This document shows, in pieces, positions 37,011 through 46,680 of a stretch of 64,000 bases of DNA (the first letter of the stretch is position 1; every line of letters starts with the position of its first letter). Made by a program: the position numbers and the translations under genes. This stretch comes from Breoghania sp. GTDB taxonomy: Bacteria; Pseudomonadota; Alphaproteobacteria; Rhizobiales; Stappiaceae. The notes under the pieces are model-generated. The model saw only the letters and a program-made list of their open reading frames with translations. It was not told the DNA's origin and did not search any database. The DNA lies in the NCBI RefSeq assembly GCF_963674635.1, contig NZ_OY771475.1:2170001-2234000 (forward strand), given 5' to 3'.

Positions 37011-40000
37011 ATGCTTCAAGGCTGGGTCGTCGTTGTCTCGGCGCTCGTGTATATCGGCCTCCTTTTCGCGGTAGCCAGCTATGGAGACCGGGTCGCGCGA
37101 AACAAGAGACGGCCTGCGGGGCGTCCGGTCATATATGCCCTTTCCCTCGCCGTCTACTGTACCTCCTGGACCTTCTTCGGCTCGGTCGGACAGGCCGCGC
37201 AAGACGGACTGCAGTTCCTTACGATCTATATCGGCCCGGCCATCGTCATCGCGCTCGGCTTCCCGCTGCTCAGGCGGATCGTCAGGCTGGCGAAAGCCGA
37301 GCGGATCACCTCCATCGCGGATTTCATTGGGGCGCGCTATGGCAAGAACCAATGGGTCGCGGCGGTCGTCACCATCATCGCGGTGTGCGGCACCATCCCC
37401 TACATTGCCTTGCAGCTGAAGGCCGTCTCCCTTTCCACGACGACCCTCTTCGTGGGGGCGGGGGCCCCCGCCGGCATGCCGGTGGACTGGATGATCAGCG
37501 ATATCGCGCTGCTGGTTGCATTGGGCATGGCGGTCTTCGCCGTGGCGTTCGGCACCCGCCATATCGATGCAACGGAGCATCAGGAGGGGCTGATGCTGGC
37601 GGTTGCGACCGAGTCCATCGTCAAGCTGATCGCCTTCCTCGCGGTAGGGCTCTACGTCACCTTCGGCATGTTCGACGGCCCTGGCGATCTGCTCAAGGCC
37701 GCACAGGCAATCCCCACCACCGCAAACGTCTTCACCGCCCCCATGAACGGCAACATGTGGATGGTGATGACGACGCTCTCTCTGTTCGCCGCCATCATGC
37801 TCCCGCGCCAGTTTCACGTGACCGTGACGGAGAACAACAATGTGGGCGAGCTTCGCCTCGCGCGCTGGATGTTTCCGCTCTATCTGGTGCTGATCAATCT
37901 CTTTGTCGTACCGATCGCCGCCGCAGGACTGCTCACCTTCGGCGGCGCGGTCGACGCCGACATCTTCGTGCTCGCGCTGCCCATGGTTGCCGACCAGCCG
38001 ATCTTTACAATGCTTGCCTTCATCGGCGGCCTGTCTGCCGCGACCGCAATGGTGATCGTGGCCTGCGTGGCGCTTGCGATCATGATTTCCAATGATCTGG
38101 TCATTCCGCTGGTCTTGCGCAGGCGGGTCGACAATCCCGACACCATGCGGGACATGGGGCGTTTTCTGCTTCATGTCAGACGCACCGCGATTTTCGCAAC
38201 CCTGCTTCTGGCCTATGCCTATTACCGGGCCGCCGGTGACAGCGCCGCCCTCGCCTCCATCGGCCTGCTTTCCTTTGCCGCGATCGCCCAGTTTGCGCCC
38301 GCCTTTTTCGGCGGACTGTTCTGGCGGCGCGCGACTGCGCGCGGGGCCATCCTGGGCATGACCGTGGGCTTTGCGATGTGGTGCTACACATTGCTATTGC
38401 CAACCTTCGCCGATTCCGGCCTCCTGCCCAGCACCTGGCTGACCGACGGTCCGCTCGGCATCCTCTTCCTGCGGCCACAGGCGTTGTTCGGCATCGATGC
38501 CGATCCGCTGGTGCATGGTTTCCTCTGGGCTTTGGCGCTGAATATCCTGGCTTATGTCTTCGGCTCCCTGAGCCGGGCGCCGGAACCCATCGAGCGGCTT
38601 CAGGCCAACCTGTTCCTGCCCGACGAATTCTCCCCGTCCCCCTCCCTGCGGCTTTGGCGCACCGCTGTGACCGTGGGTGACCTGCGCAGTACCGTCGCGC
38701 GTTATCTGGGCGCAGAGCGGACCGACCGTTCGTTTGAACGCTTCGCGCGCGAACAGTCCATTCCGCTCGATCCCAACGCGCAGGCCGAAGCGCGCATGCT
38801 GCGCTTTGCCGAACAGCTCCTGGCGAGCGCCATTGGTGCGGCCTCCTCGCGTCTTGTTCTGTCCCTGCTTGTGAAACGGCGCGATCCGGCCACCAAGGGG
38901 GCGATGAAGCTGCTGGACGACGCCTCCGCAGCCATTCAATACAACCGCGACCTGCTCCAGACCGCGCTCGATCAGGTGCAACAGGGCATTTCCGTTTTCG
39001 ATCAGGACCTGCGGCTGATCTGCTGGAACCGGCAATTTCGCGAATTGCTGGGCCTGCCGCCGGAATATGGCCAGGTGGGAACGCCGCTCGACGCGATCCT
39101 GCGCTATAATGCGGAACGCGGAGAATTCGGCCTCGCCCCCGTCGAGACGCTCGTCAATGAACGGCTGGAAGGGCTGGCGGTGCGCATGGATACGTTCCAG
39201 GACCGCATCGCCTCCACCCAGACGGTTCTGGAAGTGCGCACCAGCCCCATGCCCGGCGGCGGGATCGTGACCACCTATACCGACATCACCGAGCAGGTTC
39301 ATGCGGAACAGGCACTGGCGCGTTCCAACGAGACGCTTGAGCGGCGCGTGCGCGAACGCACCGAGGAACTGACCCACGTCAATGAGGAACTGGTGCGCGC
39401 CAAGCGGGAGGCGGACGAGGCCAATCTCTCCAAGACCCGGTTTCTGGCCGCCGCAGGGCACGACATCCTGCAACCGCTCAACGCCGCGCGCCTTTATGCG
39501 GCCAGCCTGATGGAACGGTTCGAGGCCGGGCGAGATTTCGACCTGGTGCGCAATGTCGAGCTGTCGCTGGATTCGGTGGAGGAAATCCTGGGGGCTGTGC
39601 TTGATATCTCCCGTCTCGACACCGGCCAGATGCAGACGGAAATCTCAAGTTTCCGCCTCGACACGATCCTCAACCAGCTGCGACGGGAATTCGAGCCTGT
39701 GGCGCGGGAGAAGAACCTCGACCTGCGCATTCTGGCGACAGACCTGACCGTACGCTCCGACCGGCGCCTGTTACGCCGCCTGCTGCAGAACCTCGTCTCC
39801 AACGCGATCAAATACACCAATTCCGGGCGTATCCTTGTGGGCTGCCGCCGGCATCGCAATCGCGTCAATATCGAGGTTCTCGACACGGGCATTGGCATTC
39901 CCGCTTCCAAGCGCGAGGAGATCTTCGAGGAATTCCGCCGGCTGGATGACGGTGCACGCGTGGCGCGCGGACTTGGTCTCGGTCTTTCCATCGTGGAGCG

Positions 40001-40574
40001 CATCTCCCGCGTTCTGGATCACCCGGTGTCGTTCACATCGCGTGTGAATGGCGGCCTCTCGCGTGGCAGGAGTGGATCGCGCTTTGCGGTGACTGTGCCG
40101 CTGGCCGCCACCATTCCGGCTGAAGAACCGCCCGCCAGCCAGCCTTTGCCGAAGAACTCCAGCCTGCAGGGCATGCTGGTGGCCGCGCTCGACAACGAAG
40201 AAAGCATCCTGGCTGGCATGGAGGCGCTGTTGGCGGGCTGGCAGTGCAGGACGTTAACCGCACTCGATCCCGCGGAGGCTGCGATGAAGATCGCCGATTT
40301 CGGCGAGACCCCCGAGGTGCTGCTGGTTGATTACCATCTGGACCATGGCAGCGGTATCGACGCAATCGTCCAACTGCGGTGGAAATTCGGGGCGGATATC
40401 CCGGCCATCCTGATCACCGCGGATCGCACACCGGCCGTGCGCAAGGATGCGGATTCCCGCGACATCCACCTTCTCAACAAGCCCCTCAAACCGGCGGCTC
40501 TTAGGGCCTACCTGACACGTTTGCGCAGCGAGGCGCGCAAACCTGCCAGGGCGACGGAACCGGCCGCCCAATAG
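37011..40574 (+). CDS. crbS: Hybrid sensor kinase with sodium:solute symporter domain (CrbS-like)
   Basis: In Vibrio and Pseudomonas, CrbS senses or transports acetate-like compounds and, with CrbR, switches on acetyl-CoA synthetase. The 1187-residue protein has, in order, a symporter-like region of about 13 helices (1-540), a linker, a PAS domain (about 640-765, LLQTALDQVQQGISVFDQDL), a coiled coil, a kinase core with FLAAAGHDILQPLNAARLYA, NLVSNAIKY, DTGIGIPAS and ARGLGLGLSIVERIS, and a C-terminal receiver (1055-1175, VLLVDYHLDHGSG). It is convergent with a LuxR-type response regulator and next to an acetate-type symporter pair, which supports the assignment. The exact ligand is inferred. 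Confidence 0.85.
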   Translation: MLQGWVVVVSALVYIGLLFAVASYGDRVARNKRRPAGRPVIYALSLAVYCTSWTFFGSVGQAAQDGLQFLTIYIGPAIVIALGFPLLRRIVRLAKAERITSIADFIGARYGKNQWVAAVVTIIAVCGTIPYIALQLKAVSLSTTTLFVGAGAPAGMPVDWMISDIALLVALGMAVFAVAFGTRHIDATEHQEGLMLAVATESIVKLIAFLAVGLYVTFGMFDGPGDLLKAAQAIPTTANVFTAPMNGNMWMVMTTLSLFAAIMLPRQFHVTVTENNNVGELRLARWMFPLYLVLINLFVVPIAAAGLLTFGGAVDADIFVLALPMVADQPIFTMLAFIGGLSAATAMVIVACVALAIMISNDLVIPLVLRRRVDNPDTMRDMGRFLLHVRRTAIFATLLLAYAYYRAAGDSAALASIGLLSFAAIAQFAPAFFGGLFWRRATARGAILGMTVGFAMWCYTLLLPTFADSGLLPSTWLTDGPLGILFLRPQALFGIDADPLVHGFLWALALNILAYVFGSLSRAPEPIERLQANLFLPDEFSPSPSLRLWRTAVTVGDLRSTVARYLGAERTDRSFERFAREQSIPLDPNAQAEARMLRFAEQLLASAIGAASSRLVLSLLVKRRDPATKGAMKLLDDASAAIQYNRDLLQTALDQVQQGISVFDQDLRLICWNRQFRELLGLPPEYGQVGTPLDAILRYNAERGEFGLAPVETLVNERLEGLAVRMDTFQDRIASTQTVLEVRTSPMPGGGIVTTYTDITEQVHAEQALARSNETLERRVRERTEELTHVNEELVRAKREADEANLSKTRFLAAAGHDILQPLNAARLYAASLMERFEAGRDFDLVRNVELSLDSVEEILGAVLDISRLDTGQMQTEISSFRLDTILNQLRREFEPVAREKNLDLRILATDLTVRSDRRLLRRLLQNLVSNAIKYTNSGRILVGCRRHRNRVNIEVLDTGIGIPASKREEIFEEFRRLDDGARVARGLGLGLSIVERISRVLDHPVSFTSRVNGGLSRGRSGSRFAVTVPLAATIPAEEPPASQPLPKNSSLQGMLVAALDNEESILAGMEALLAGWQCRTLTALDPAEAAMKIADFGETPEVLLVDYHLDHGSGIDAIVQLRWKFGADIPAILITADRTPAVRKDADSRDIHLLNKPLKPAALRAYLTRLRSEARKPARATEPAAQ

Positions 40575-40693
40575 GGGCCGCGCCACAGGCAGCCAAGCGG
40601 GCCGACACGGCTATCGCCCGGAACTCACTTCTGACTGGATGGAAAAGACGCCCCCCGCGAAAGGGCAACCATTCGGCGGGCCGCAGTGCCGGA

Positions 40694-40725
40694 CTGGCGG
40701 CGCCAACGCGAGGCCGGGCCGCCAG
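40694..40725. terminator. Hairpin at the crbS/crbR convergence
   Basis: CTGGCGGC and GCCGCCAG form an 8-bp stem with a 16-base loop, starting 6 bases beyond the crbR stop codon on the minus strand. No U tract. Probably the end of the crbR transcript. Confidence 0.4.
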
Positions 40726-40730
40726 ACGCC

Positions 40731-41396
40731 CTATTCGGTCACTGCCGCCTGCCACTGACCGTTTTCGATCTTGGAGGCCGCAATCACGGCCTGTGTCCGG
40801 CTTTCCACGCCGAGCTTTTGAAGAATGGCGGAGACGTGGGCCTTCACCGTGGCTTCCGAAACAGAAAGCTCGTAGGCGATCTGCTTGTTGAGAAGCCCTT
40901 CGCTCAGCATCATCAGGACGCGCACCTGTTGCGGCGTGAGCGTTGCAAGGCGCTGCACAAGTCCCGCCGTCTCGTCGTCCGCCCCCATATCCACATCGGT
41001 GGGCGTCCAGACCTCTCCGGCCATGACCATTTCCACCGCATCGCGAAGCGTATCGATGCCCAGTGACTTGGGAATGAAGCCTGCCGCGCCGAATTCCATG
41101 CAGTTGCGAATGGCGGACGGCTCTTCGTTCGCCGAAACAATGACGACCGGAACGCCGGGATATTGGGCCCGCAGATACATCAGACCCGAATAGCCGCGCA
41201 TGCCCGGCATGGTCAGATCGAGCAGGACAAGATCGACATCGCCGCTGGCTTCAAGACGCGCGCATACGTCTTCCAGCGTCCCGGCCTCGAGGATGTTCGC
41301 GCCCGGATACATGCTCTCGATCGACTGGCGCAACGCGCCACGAAACAGCGGATGATCATCCGCGATGATGAAATTATACGATGGCTTGTCCGCCAA
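40731..41396 (-). CDS. crbR: LuxR/NarL-type response regulator (CrbR-like)
   Basis: The 221-residue protein has a receiver domain with acidic residues in IIADDHPLFRGAL, phosphoacceptor Asp60 (VDLVLLDLTMPGM), VVIVSANEEPSAI for the switch residue and GAAGFIPKSL for the lysine. The LuxR output domain is LTPQQVRVLMMLSEGLLNKQIAYELSVSEATVKAHVSAILQKLGV. This type (AgmR/ErdR/CrbR) is the usual partner of symporter-type hybrid kinases, and here the kinase gene converges on it. Its targets are likely the divergent symporter genes at 41792-43901 and acetate-activation genes elsewhere in the genome; this is inferred from family and position. Confidence 0.88.
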   Translation of the reverse strand: MADKPSYNFIIADDHPLFRGALRQSIESMYPGANILEAGTLEDVCARLEASGDVDLVLLDLTMPGMRGYSGLMYLRAQYPGVPVVIVSANEEPSAIRNCMEFGAAGFIPKSLGIDTLRDAVEMVMAGEVWTPTDVDMGADDETAGLVQRLATLTPQQVRVLMMLSEGLLNKQIAYELSVSEATVKAHVSAILQKLGVESRTQAVIAASKIENGQWQAAVTE

Positions 41397-41791
41397 ACCG
41401 CATGTCCTCCCTTACCCCCCGGACGCGCGTGCCATTTTCGGAGCCAACCAAGACGATCGTCGTTGCGACCTCCCGGCTCATCCCTTCGGCACCTTGCCAC
41501 ACGCGCCCTTACGACATTGGACGTTTAACGGTCCCGGCAACAGGCATCGAAGCCGCCACCGAGGCCCGCGCCGTTCGTCCTGCCGGCAACCGTTATTGTC
41601 ACGTTCCAAACCGGCCTGATAATAGTGATAAGCTTTCCGGGGCAAACAGGCAAACACCTGTTTTTCGGTCAGGTTCGACTGACGCGTGACGATGCCCGCT
41701 TGGTCTTCCCTGCGTGCAGGTTTTCATGGATAAAGCGGTCAGGATCGGTGTGCGGCGATATTGTACGCACAAATAACTCAGAGGACAGGTT
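41397..41791. other. Divergent control region between crbR-like and DUF4212/symporter genes
   Basis: 395 bases without a gene. It must contain promoters for both directions. No sigma-54 or FNR-type site with proper spacing was found. A patch with TTATTGTCACG near 41593 and GATAATAGTGATAAG near 41617 is the most structured part. Confidence 0.45.
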
Positions 41792-42052
41792 GTGAGGCAG
41801 AGAGAATCCGCGCTCAAGGCATGGACGCAAACAACGCTGCTCGCAGCGGCAACGCTTCTGCTCTGGGCGGTGGTGAGTTTCGGCGCGCTCATTGACGCTT
41901 GGGCCTTCAAGCAGGCCCCGTCGTTTGCCGGAACGTCGGTTTTCCTCAATCCCGCGCTTGGGGCACCAGTCGTGATGATCGGGATTGTCTTTCTCTTCTG
42001 CAGGCTGCAATCGCGCATCGAGCGCAAGCACGGGATACGCAAAAATGGCTGA
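41792..42052 (+). CDS. DUF4212 symporter small subunit
   Basis: An 86-residue membrane protein with two helices (TLLAAATLLLWAVVSFGALI and GAPVVMIGIVFLFCRL) and a basic tail QSRIERKHGIRKNG, the pattern of DUF4212 proteins that precede sodium:solute symporters such as VC2704/VC2705 in Vibrio. The GTG at 41792 is preceded by GAGGACAG. Its last codons overlap the symporter ATG by eight bases, so the two are translationally coupled and probably form one transporter. Confidence 0.88.
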   Translation: MRQRESALKAWTQTTLLAAATLLLWAVVSFGALIDAWAFKQAPSFAGTSVFLNPALGAPVVMIGIVFLFCRLQSRIERKHGIRKNG

Positions 42053-43901
42053 AACGGATCTTGCGGGCGTCTCGGCAGAAGACGGGGCGGCATCGCGTGT
42101 GCGCGGGCGCGTCTTGTTCCATGTCGCGCTCGCCACCAGTTTCGCCTTCATGCTGTTTGCGCTTCTGGTGCTGGAGCGGCTCGGGCTTCCGCAGGTTCTG
42201 ATCAGCCTTGCGATCATCTCCGTCAGCCTGATTGTCTTTGTCGTGGCGAGCCTCGTTGCCGCGACCATGCGCCTGACGGACTATTTCGTGGCGGCACGGC
42301 AGTTGCCGTCTTTGCACAACGGCATGGCGATGGCATCCGACTGGATTTCCGGTTCGCTCTTTCTCGGCCTTGCCGCGGTGCTCTACACGCAGGGCGCTTC
42401 GGCGACCCCCTATGTGGTCGCTTCCTGCGCGGGCCTTGTCTTGATGGCGGTGCTGTTTGCCCCCTATCTCAACCGATCCGGCGCGCTCACGCTTCCCGAC
42501 TTTCTCACCACGCGCTTTTCTCACCGCGCCGTCGGCGGGATTGCCATGGCCGTGATTGTCGCCACCGCGCTTCCCCTTCTTGCCGCCCAGTTCATCCTGA
42601 CCGGTTTCATTGCCGCGAATTTCCTGCCCCTGGCGCGCGAGACGGCCATTGTGGGAACAGCGTCTCTTGCGGTCATCATCGCCCTGCTTGGCGGCATGCG
42701 CGCGCTGACCTGGTCGCAGATCGCCCAGTACATCCTGATCGCGGTTGCCTTCCTGCTGCCGCTTGCGGTGCTCTCGATGGGATCTGACGGTCAACCGGTT
42801 CCCCAATTCGCGCTTGCCACCGTGCTGAGCGAGATCGGGAGGATCGTCGGATCGGACGGCCCCGCCGCTGGCGCGACGGCCGCGCAAGGCGGCTTCGATC
42901 TGCCGATCATGCTCTGCCTCATTCTGGCCAGTGCGAGCCTTCCCCATATTCTGACCCGATTTCTGGCGGCCGCCAGTCCCTCGCAGGCTCGGCGCAGTGC
43001 CGCATGGGGGCTGGGCTTCGTCGTCCCGATCGTGACGGCGGCGCCCCTGTTTGCCGCCTTTGTCACGCTCGAAATCCTGCTTGGTATCGATGGCGCGTCC
43101 ATCGACATGGTGCCCGACTGGGTCATCGAGCTTGGCTCCAAGGGCCTTTTCACCATCTGCGGTGCGCCCGCGATCTCTGCTGAGGCCATCGCCCAGGCGT
43201 GCGGGGACGGGACCATCACGCAGACCACGCTCGCCATGTCGGATGTCTCGCTGGACCCGCGTGCGGTCGTCCTCGGCCTTCCGGCCATCGCGGGCATGAG
43301 CATGACGCTGGAAGCCCTGCTCGCCGCGGGCGCTGTCGCGGCCACGCTGTCCAGCGCGGCGAGCCTGCTGCTGACCGTCGCCAACACGCTGTGCCATGAC
43401 GGCTTTCACAAGCTCCTTGCCCCGCGGGCCCCGGCTGCGGCGCGGCTCTTCATGGCGCGCATCCTGCTGATCCCGATTGCAGCCCTCACAGCCTATGTCG
43501 CGCAGCAGGCCGTTCAGGCAAACGCCCTTCCCGCAAACCTGTTGCCTGCCTTCTGGGCGCTCGCCATTGCGGCTTCCGGACTGTTTCCGGTGCTGGTGGG
43601 GGCCATCTGGTGGAAGCGCACCAACATGAGCGGCGCGGTTGCCGCCATGTTTTGCGGGGTGACCGTCGCGATTGTCGTGCTGGCCACGGGAGGCGCGGTG
43701 GATCTGCCTTTCGCAGATGCGGGAATGCTGCCGCTGCCCGGTCGCACGGTCCCGGCCATTCTCTTCGGACTTCTCGCAGGTGTCTGCGCACTCGTCGCCG
43801 GCAGCCTCGTCACCTCACCTCCGTCCCAGGAGGCGCGCGATTTCGTGACAATGATCCGCGGCGGCACAAAGCCGCCGACAGCGCGCGACCGTGCGGTTTG
43901 A
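42045..43901 (+). CDS. Sodium:solute symporter, VC2705/ActP-like
   Basis: A 618-residue inner-membrane symporter with about 13-14 helices. Family segments are DYFVAARQLPSLHNGMAMASDWISGSLFLGLA, SGALTLPDFLTTRF and GGMRALTWSQIAQYILIAVAFLLP. The closest family is the large SSS group linked to a DUF4212 subunit (VC2705 type), related to acetate permease ActP. Some 70 residues beyond standard ActP length lie in the central loops. Together with the CrbS/CrbR-like pair it suggests uptake of acetate or another short-chain acid. The ATG at 42045 overlaps the DUF4212 gene; a longer frame opens at 41985 inside that gene and is unlikely. Confidence 0.88.
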   Translation: MAETDLAGVSAEDGAASRVRGRVLFHVALATSFAFMLFALLVLERLGLPQVLISLAIISVSLIVFVVASLVAATMRLTDYFVAARQLPSLHNGMAMASDWISGSLFLGLAAVLYTQGASATPYVVASCAGLVLMAVLFAPYLNRSGALTLPDFLTTRFSHRAVGGIAMAVIVATALPLLAAQFILTGFIAANFLPLARETAIVGTASLAVIIALLGGMRALTWSQIAQYILIAVAFLLPLAVLSMGSDGQPVPQFALATVLSEIGRIVGSDGPAAGATAAQGGFDLPIMLCLILASASLPHILTRFLAAASPSQARRSAAWGLGFVVPIVTAAPLFAAFVTLEILLGIDGASIDMVPDWVIELGSKGLFTICGAPAISAEAIAQACGDGTITQTTLAMSDVSLDPRAVVLGLPAIAGMSMTLEALLAAGAVAATLSSAASLLLTVANTLCHDGFHKLLAPRAPAAARLFMARILLIPIAALTAYVAQQAVQANALPANLLPAFWALAIAASGLFPVLVGAIWWKRTNMSGAVAAMFCGVTVAIVVLATGGAVDLPFADAGMLPLPGRTVPAILFGLLAGVCALVAGSLVTSPPSQEARDFVTMIRGGTKPPTARDRAV

Positions 43902-44023
43902 CGCGGACCGCAGCTGGCGCGCCCGCCCGCGTGACGTCAATGGACGCTACGTAATCGACTTGGCAGTTACAACAGGGACCGTTAGCGTCCCTCAACGACA
44001 GAACCGCTGAGAGATTGCAAACC

Positions 44024-44983
44024 ATGAAGATCGATCCCGCCCTTTTCCTCGGTAGCGCCATCAGCGAAGAGACCCGACGTTTCAACGCGGAGAAGGTTGC
44101 CGAGCTGGAAGCCCTGCCAGACAGCTGGAGCGTTCCGCCGGCGGTGGTGCGCGAACTCAGGGCCCAGGGGCGCGGCGCCTTCCCGATGCCGCCCAAGTGC
44201 CCGCGCGCACAGGTTTTGACGATCGAGGGTCCCCATGGCCCGATCCAGATCCGCCAGATCCTGCCGGAACGCGGGGAGCCTACCGGCGTCTATCTCCATA
44301 TCCATGGCGGCGGCTGGACGTTTGGCTCCTCTGATGGTCAGGATGACCGGCTGGAGGAAATTACCCGCACGACCGGCGCGGTCGCTCTTTCCATCGAATA
44401 CCGGCTGGCGCCAGAGAGCCCATATCCGCACGGACCCGACGATTGCGAGACAGCGGCTCTGTGGCTTTTCGATCAGTCGCCCTTTGCTCATCTGCCGGTC
44501 GTCATTGGCGGGGAATCTGCCGGGGCGCATCTCTCCGTCGTCACGATGGTGCGCCTGCGAGACCGCCACGGCATGACGCCCTTTTCAGGCGCGGTGCTCA
44601 CCGCCGGATGCTACGATCTCTCGCTGACGCCGAGCGCGCGCAACTGGGGAACGGAAAAGCTGATCCTCAACACCCGCGACATCACGAATTTCGTGCGCTG
44701 CTTTCTGGGCGCGGACGGAGATGCGATGCCCGCCGACATCTCGCCGCTTCGCGCCAACCTTCATGCCCTGCCGCGCGCGCTCTTCTCCGTCGGCACGAGA
44801 GACGCCCTGCTCGACGACAGCCTGTTCATGGCCCAGCGCTGGCTGGCGGCGGGCAACGATGCCGAACTTTCAATCCATCCCGGCGGGTGCCATGTATTCC
44901 AGGCCTTCCCTCTGGAAATTTCCAGACAGAGCAATAGCGAGATCGACGCCTTCATCCGGGCTGCCTTCGCCGGGAAACGCTAG
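44024..44983 (+). CDS. Alpha/beta hydrolase of the hormone-sensitive lipase group
   Basis: A 319-residue esterase-type protein. The oxyanion-hole motif is HIHGGGW (residues 94-97 are HGGG), the nucleophile serine is in IGGESAGAHLS (Ser165), the acid is in SVGTRDALLDDS and the base in HPGGCHVFQAFP. RLAPESPYPHGPDD is the usual HSL-family segment before the nucleophile. The true substrate is probably a short-chain ester or acyl compound but is not known. The ATG at 44024 is preferred over TTG at 44015. No operon partner is obvious; the symporter gene ends 120 bases upstream. Confidence 0.88.
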   Translation: MKIDPALFLGSAISEETRRFNAEKVAELEALPDSWSVPPAVVRELRAQGRGAFPMPPKCPRAQVLTIEGPHGPIQIRQILPERGEPTGVYLHIHGGGWTFGSSDGQDDRLEEITRTTGAVALSIEYRLAPESPYPHGPDDCETAALWLFDQSPFAHLPVVIGGESAGAHLSVVTMVRLRDRHGMTPFSGAVLTAGCYDLSLTPSARNWGTEKLILNTRDITNFVRCFLGADGDAMPADISPLRANLHALPRALFSVGTRDALLDDSLFMAQRWLAAGNDAELSIHPGGCHVFQAFPLEISRQSNSEIDAFIRAAFAGKR

Positions 44984-45144
44984 CCTGCCCCGGCGCGAAA
45001 CAATTGCAGGATCGCTCGGTTCTCTATAGATGGACAGGACACCATTTTTTTCAGGCGATATACGGCGATGGCCTGTCATACGGTTTGCGCCTGAAATCGC
45101 ACGATGGCTGATGGCCACCGGCCAAAAGAAGAATCGGAATATCC

Positions 45145-46014
45145 ATGCCCGCCCTCGAAACGCTGCGCTCCTTCGTAAACACCTGGGAATGCGACGAGAA
45201 CGATCATCTCAATGTTCAGTTCTATTTTGCAAAATTCGAGGAGGCCGACCGCCAATTCCGTTTCATGACGGGGTTCAGCGAAGCGCAAGCGGGGCCGCGC
45301 CGTGTGCGCCATGTGCGCTATCACGGCGAGATGTTCGTCGGGTCACTGGTGGAAATCACCTCCCATGCGGCCTTTGACGGCCCCTACATGCTGAGCATCG
45401 TTCATGTGATGCGCGACCGGTCCACCGGACGCATCGCGGCGACGGCGCTTGACGGCTATGCCCCCTCCGATCGGGCCATCAAGGACATTCGCAAGCGCCT
45501 GGACAACGTGATCGAGGAGATGCCCGCCGTCGCCGCTCCGCGCTCCTTCGAGGCGGTGCCCGCCTCGCTCGATGCAAAGGACGCGGAGCTGCGGGCCGCC
45601 AATGCCCAACTCATTACGAGGGCCACGGTGCTGCCGCGCGATTGCGTGCTTGACGGAAATGCCGACGACCGTTTCGTGCTTGCCTGCCTCACCGACGGTG
45701 CGCCCCATCTTTGGGAAAGCGCCGGGATGACGCGCCCCTGGCTCGACAAGAACGACTATGGGCGCGTGGCGCTGGAAATGAAGCTGACACGCGGCATGCC
45801 GATCAAGGCGGGCACGGTGCTGCATGTGCTGTCCGGCATCACGAGCGTGGGCGACAAGACCTTCACCTTCCGCCATCACGTTTTCGAAAGCGCCTCCCAG
45901 CGCCTCATCGCGGTGATGGATGTGACCGCGATCATCATGGATCTGGAAAACCGCAAGGCCGTGAAGCTGTCAGAAGACGCGCGCAACGGCCTTCGCTCCC
46001 ACATGTTGGGCTGA
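45145..46014 (+). CDS. Acyl-CoA thioesterase, double hot-dog type
   Basis: The 289-residue protein has two hot-dog halves. The first begins FVNTWECDENDHLNVQFYFAKFEEA, the 4-hydroxybenzoyl-CoA-thioesterase-like pattern in which the D-N-DH-LN-V segment carries the probable catalytic acid. The second has LYSAxM-like and GTVLHVLSGITSVGDKTFTFRHHVFES. It probably hydrolyses acyl-CoA or acyl-ACP; the substrate is not known. Start and length fit the family. It stands alone between an esterase gene and a convergent minus-strand gene. Confidence 0.82.
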   Translation: MPALETLRSFVNTWECDENDHLNVQFYFAKFEEADRQFRFMTGFSEAQAGPRRVRHVRYHGEMFVGSLVEITSHAAFDGPYMLSIVHVMRDRSTGRIAATALDGYAPSDRAIKDIRKRLDNVIEEMPAVAAPRSFEAVPASLDAKDAELRAANAQLITRATVLPRDCVLDGNADDRFVLACLTDGAPHLWESAGMTRPWLDKNDYGRVALEMKLTRGMPIKAGTVLHVLSGITSVGDKTFTFRHHVFESASQRLIAVMDVTAIIMDLENRKAVKLSEDARNGLRSHMLG

Positions 46015-46075
46015 TCGGCGACAACATGAGACCCGACAGGGCGTGGCGGCCTTCCAAAGCCGCCACGGGACCTTG

Positions 46076-46585
46076 TCAGATCCGGTCGTCGAACTCGCGC
46101 CGAAGCGTCTTCACCATCCCGAAGAAGCGGCGCATGGCGCGTTCGGAAAACGCCATGAAGCGGTCGAACTCACGCTCTTCTTCCGGGGTGATCAGCGGCT
46201 GCGCAGGCGCGGCCTTCGGTGGGGCGGCTTCATTCGGGTCATTCGCTTCCGTGTCCCCGGGGGCGTTGCCGCGAGCCGCCTCAAGACGCGCTTCGAGTTG
46301 CGATACCCGCGCCTTCAGGCGATCGCGCTCCTCTTTCAGAGCCTTCGCCTCCGCTTCGTAGACCTGAGTGGCGTCGGGCACGGGCGCACATATCCAGCCG
46401 CCATACTTCGCACGGCACAAGGAAACCTGCCCCGTCTCTCGGTCAAGCCGCAACCAGCCATTGGCGGTTTCGCGCAGGGTATATCGGTCTGGGGCGGCCG
46501 GGTTCGCTTCATCCGGGCCAGCGCGTGCGGACCCTATCGGTGCGATGGCCAGACTGGCGAGAAAAAACGTCACGATCAGTCGCAT
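46076..46585 (-). CDS. Secreted coiled-coil protein, function unknown
   Basis: A 169-residue protein with a clear signal peptide (MRLIVTFFLASLAIAPIGSARA), a short globular part RYTLRETANGWLRLDRETGQVSLC with two cysteines (SLCRAK and GGWICAPV, possibly a disulfide), a helical coiled coil (EAKALKEERDRLKARVSQLEARLEAA), a proline/alanine-rich linker and a C-terminal helix. The ATG at 46585 has GGAGG upstream; the frame extends to 46684 but without a signal peptide. It resembles alphaproteobacterial proteins of unknown function and is probably periplasmic. I cannot assign a role. Confidence 0.75.
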   Translation of the reverse strand: MRLIVTFFLASLAIAPIGSARAGPDEANPAAPDRYTLRETANGWLRLDRETGQVSLCRAKYGGWICAPVPDATQVYEAEAKALKEERDRLKARVSQLEARLEAARGNAPGDTEANDPNEAAPPKAAPAQPLITPEEEREFDRFMAFSERAMRRFFGMVKTLRREFDDRI

Positions 46586-46680
46586 CGAAACCTCCGGCAT
46601 GAGGGTCAGGTCGGCCCCCGTGGGCGCGATCATCGGCGCCTGCGCGCGCGAATGCGAACCGGTGATATCCGGCTCGCTGG

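Noticed and set aside
36825..38174. 449-codon minus-strand frame antisense to the crbS-like gene
   Set aside because: Histidine- and arginine-rich composition typical of an antisense shadow; the sense strand encodes a clear kinase.
41590..41640. Possible sigma-54 promoter in the crbR upstream region
   Set aside because: The TGG and TTGC elements are present on the minus strand, but their spacing is wrong for the -24/-12 consensus.
43942..43990. Inverted repeat GGACGCTA/TAGCGTCC upstream of the esterase gene, considered as a terminator or operator
   Set aside because: Arms are only 8 bp and about 33 bases apart, with nothing else to support a function.
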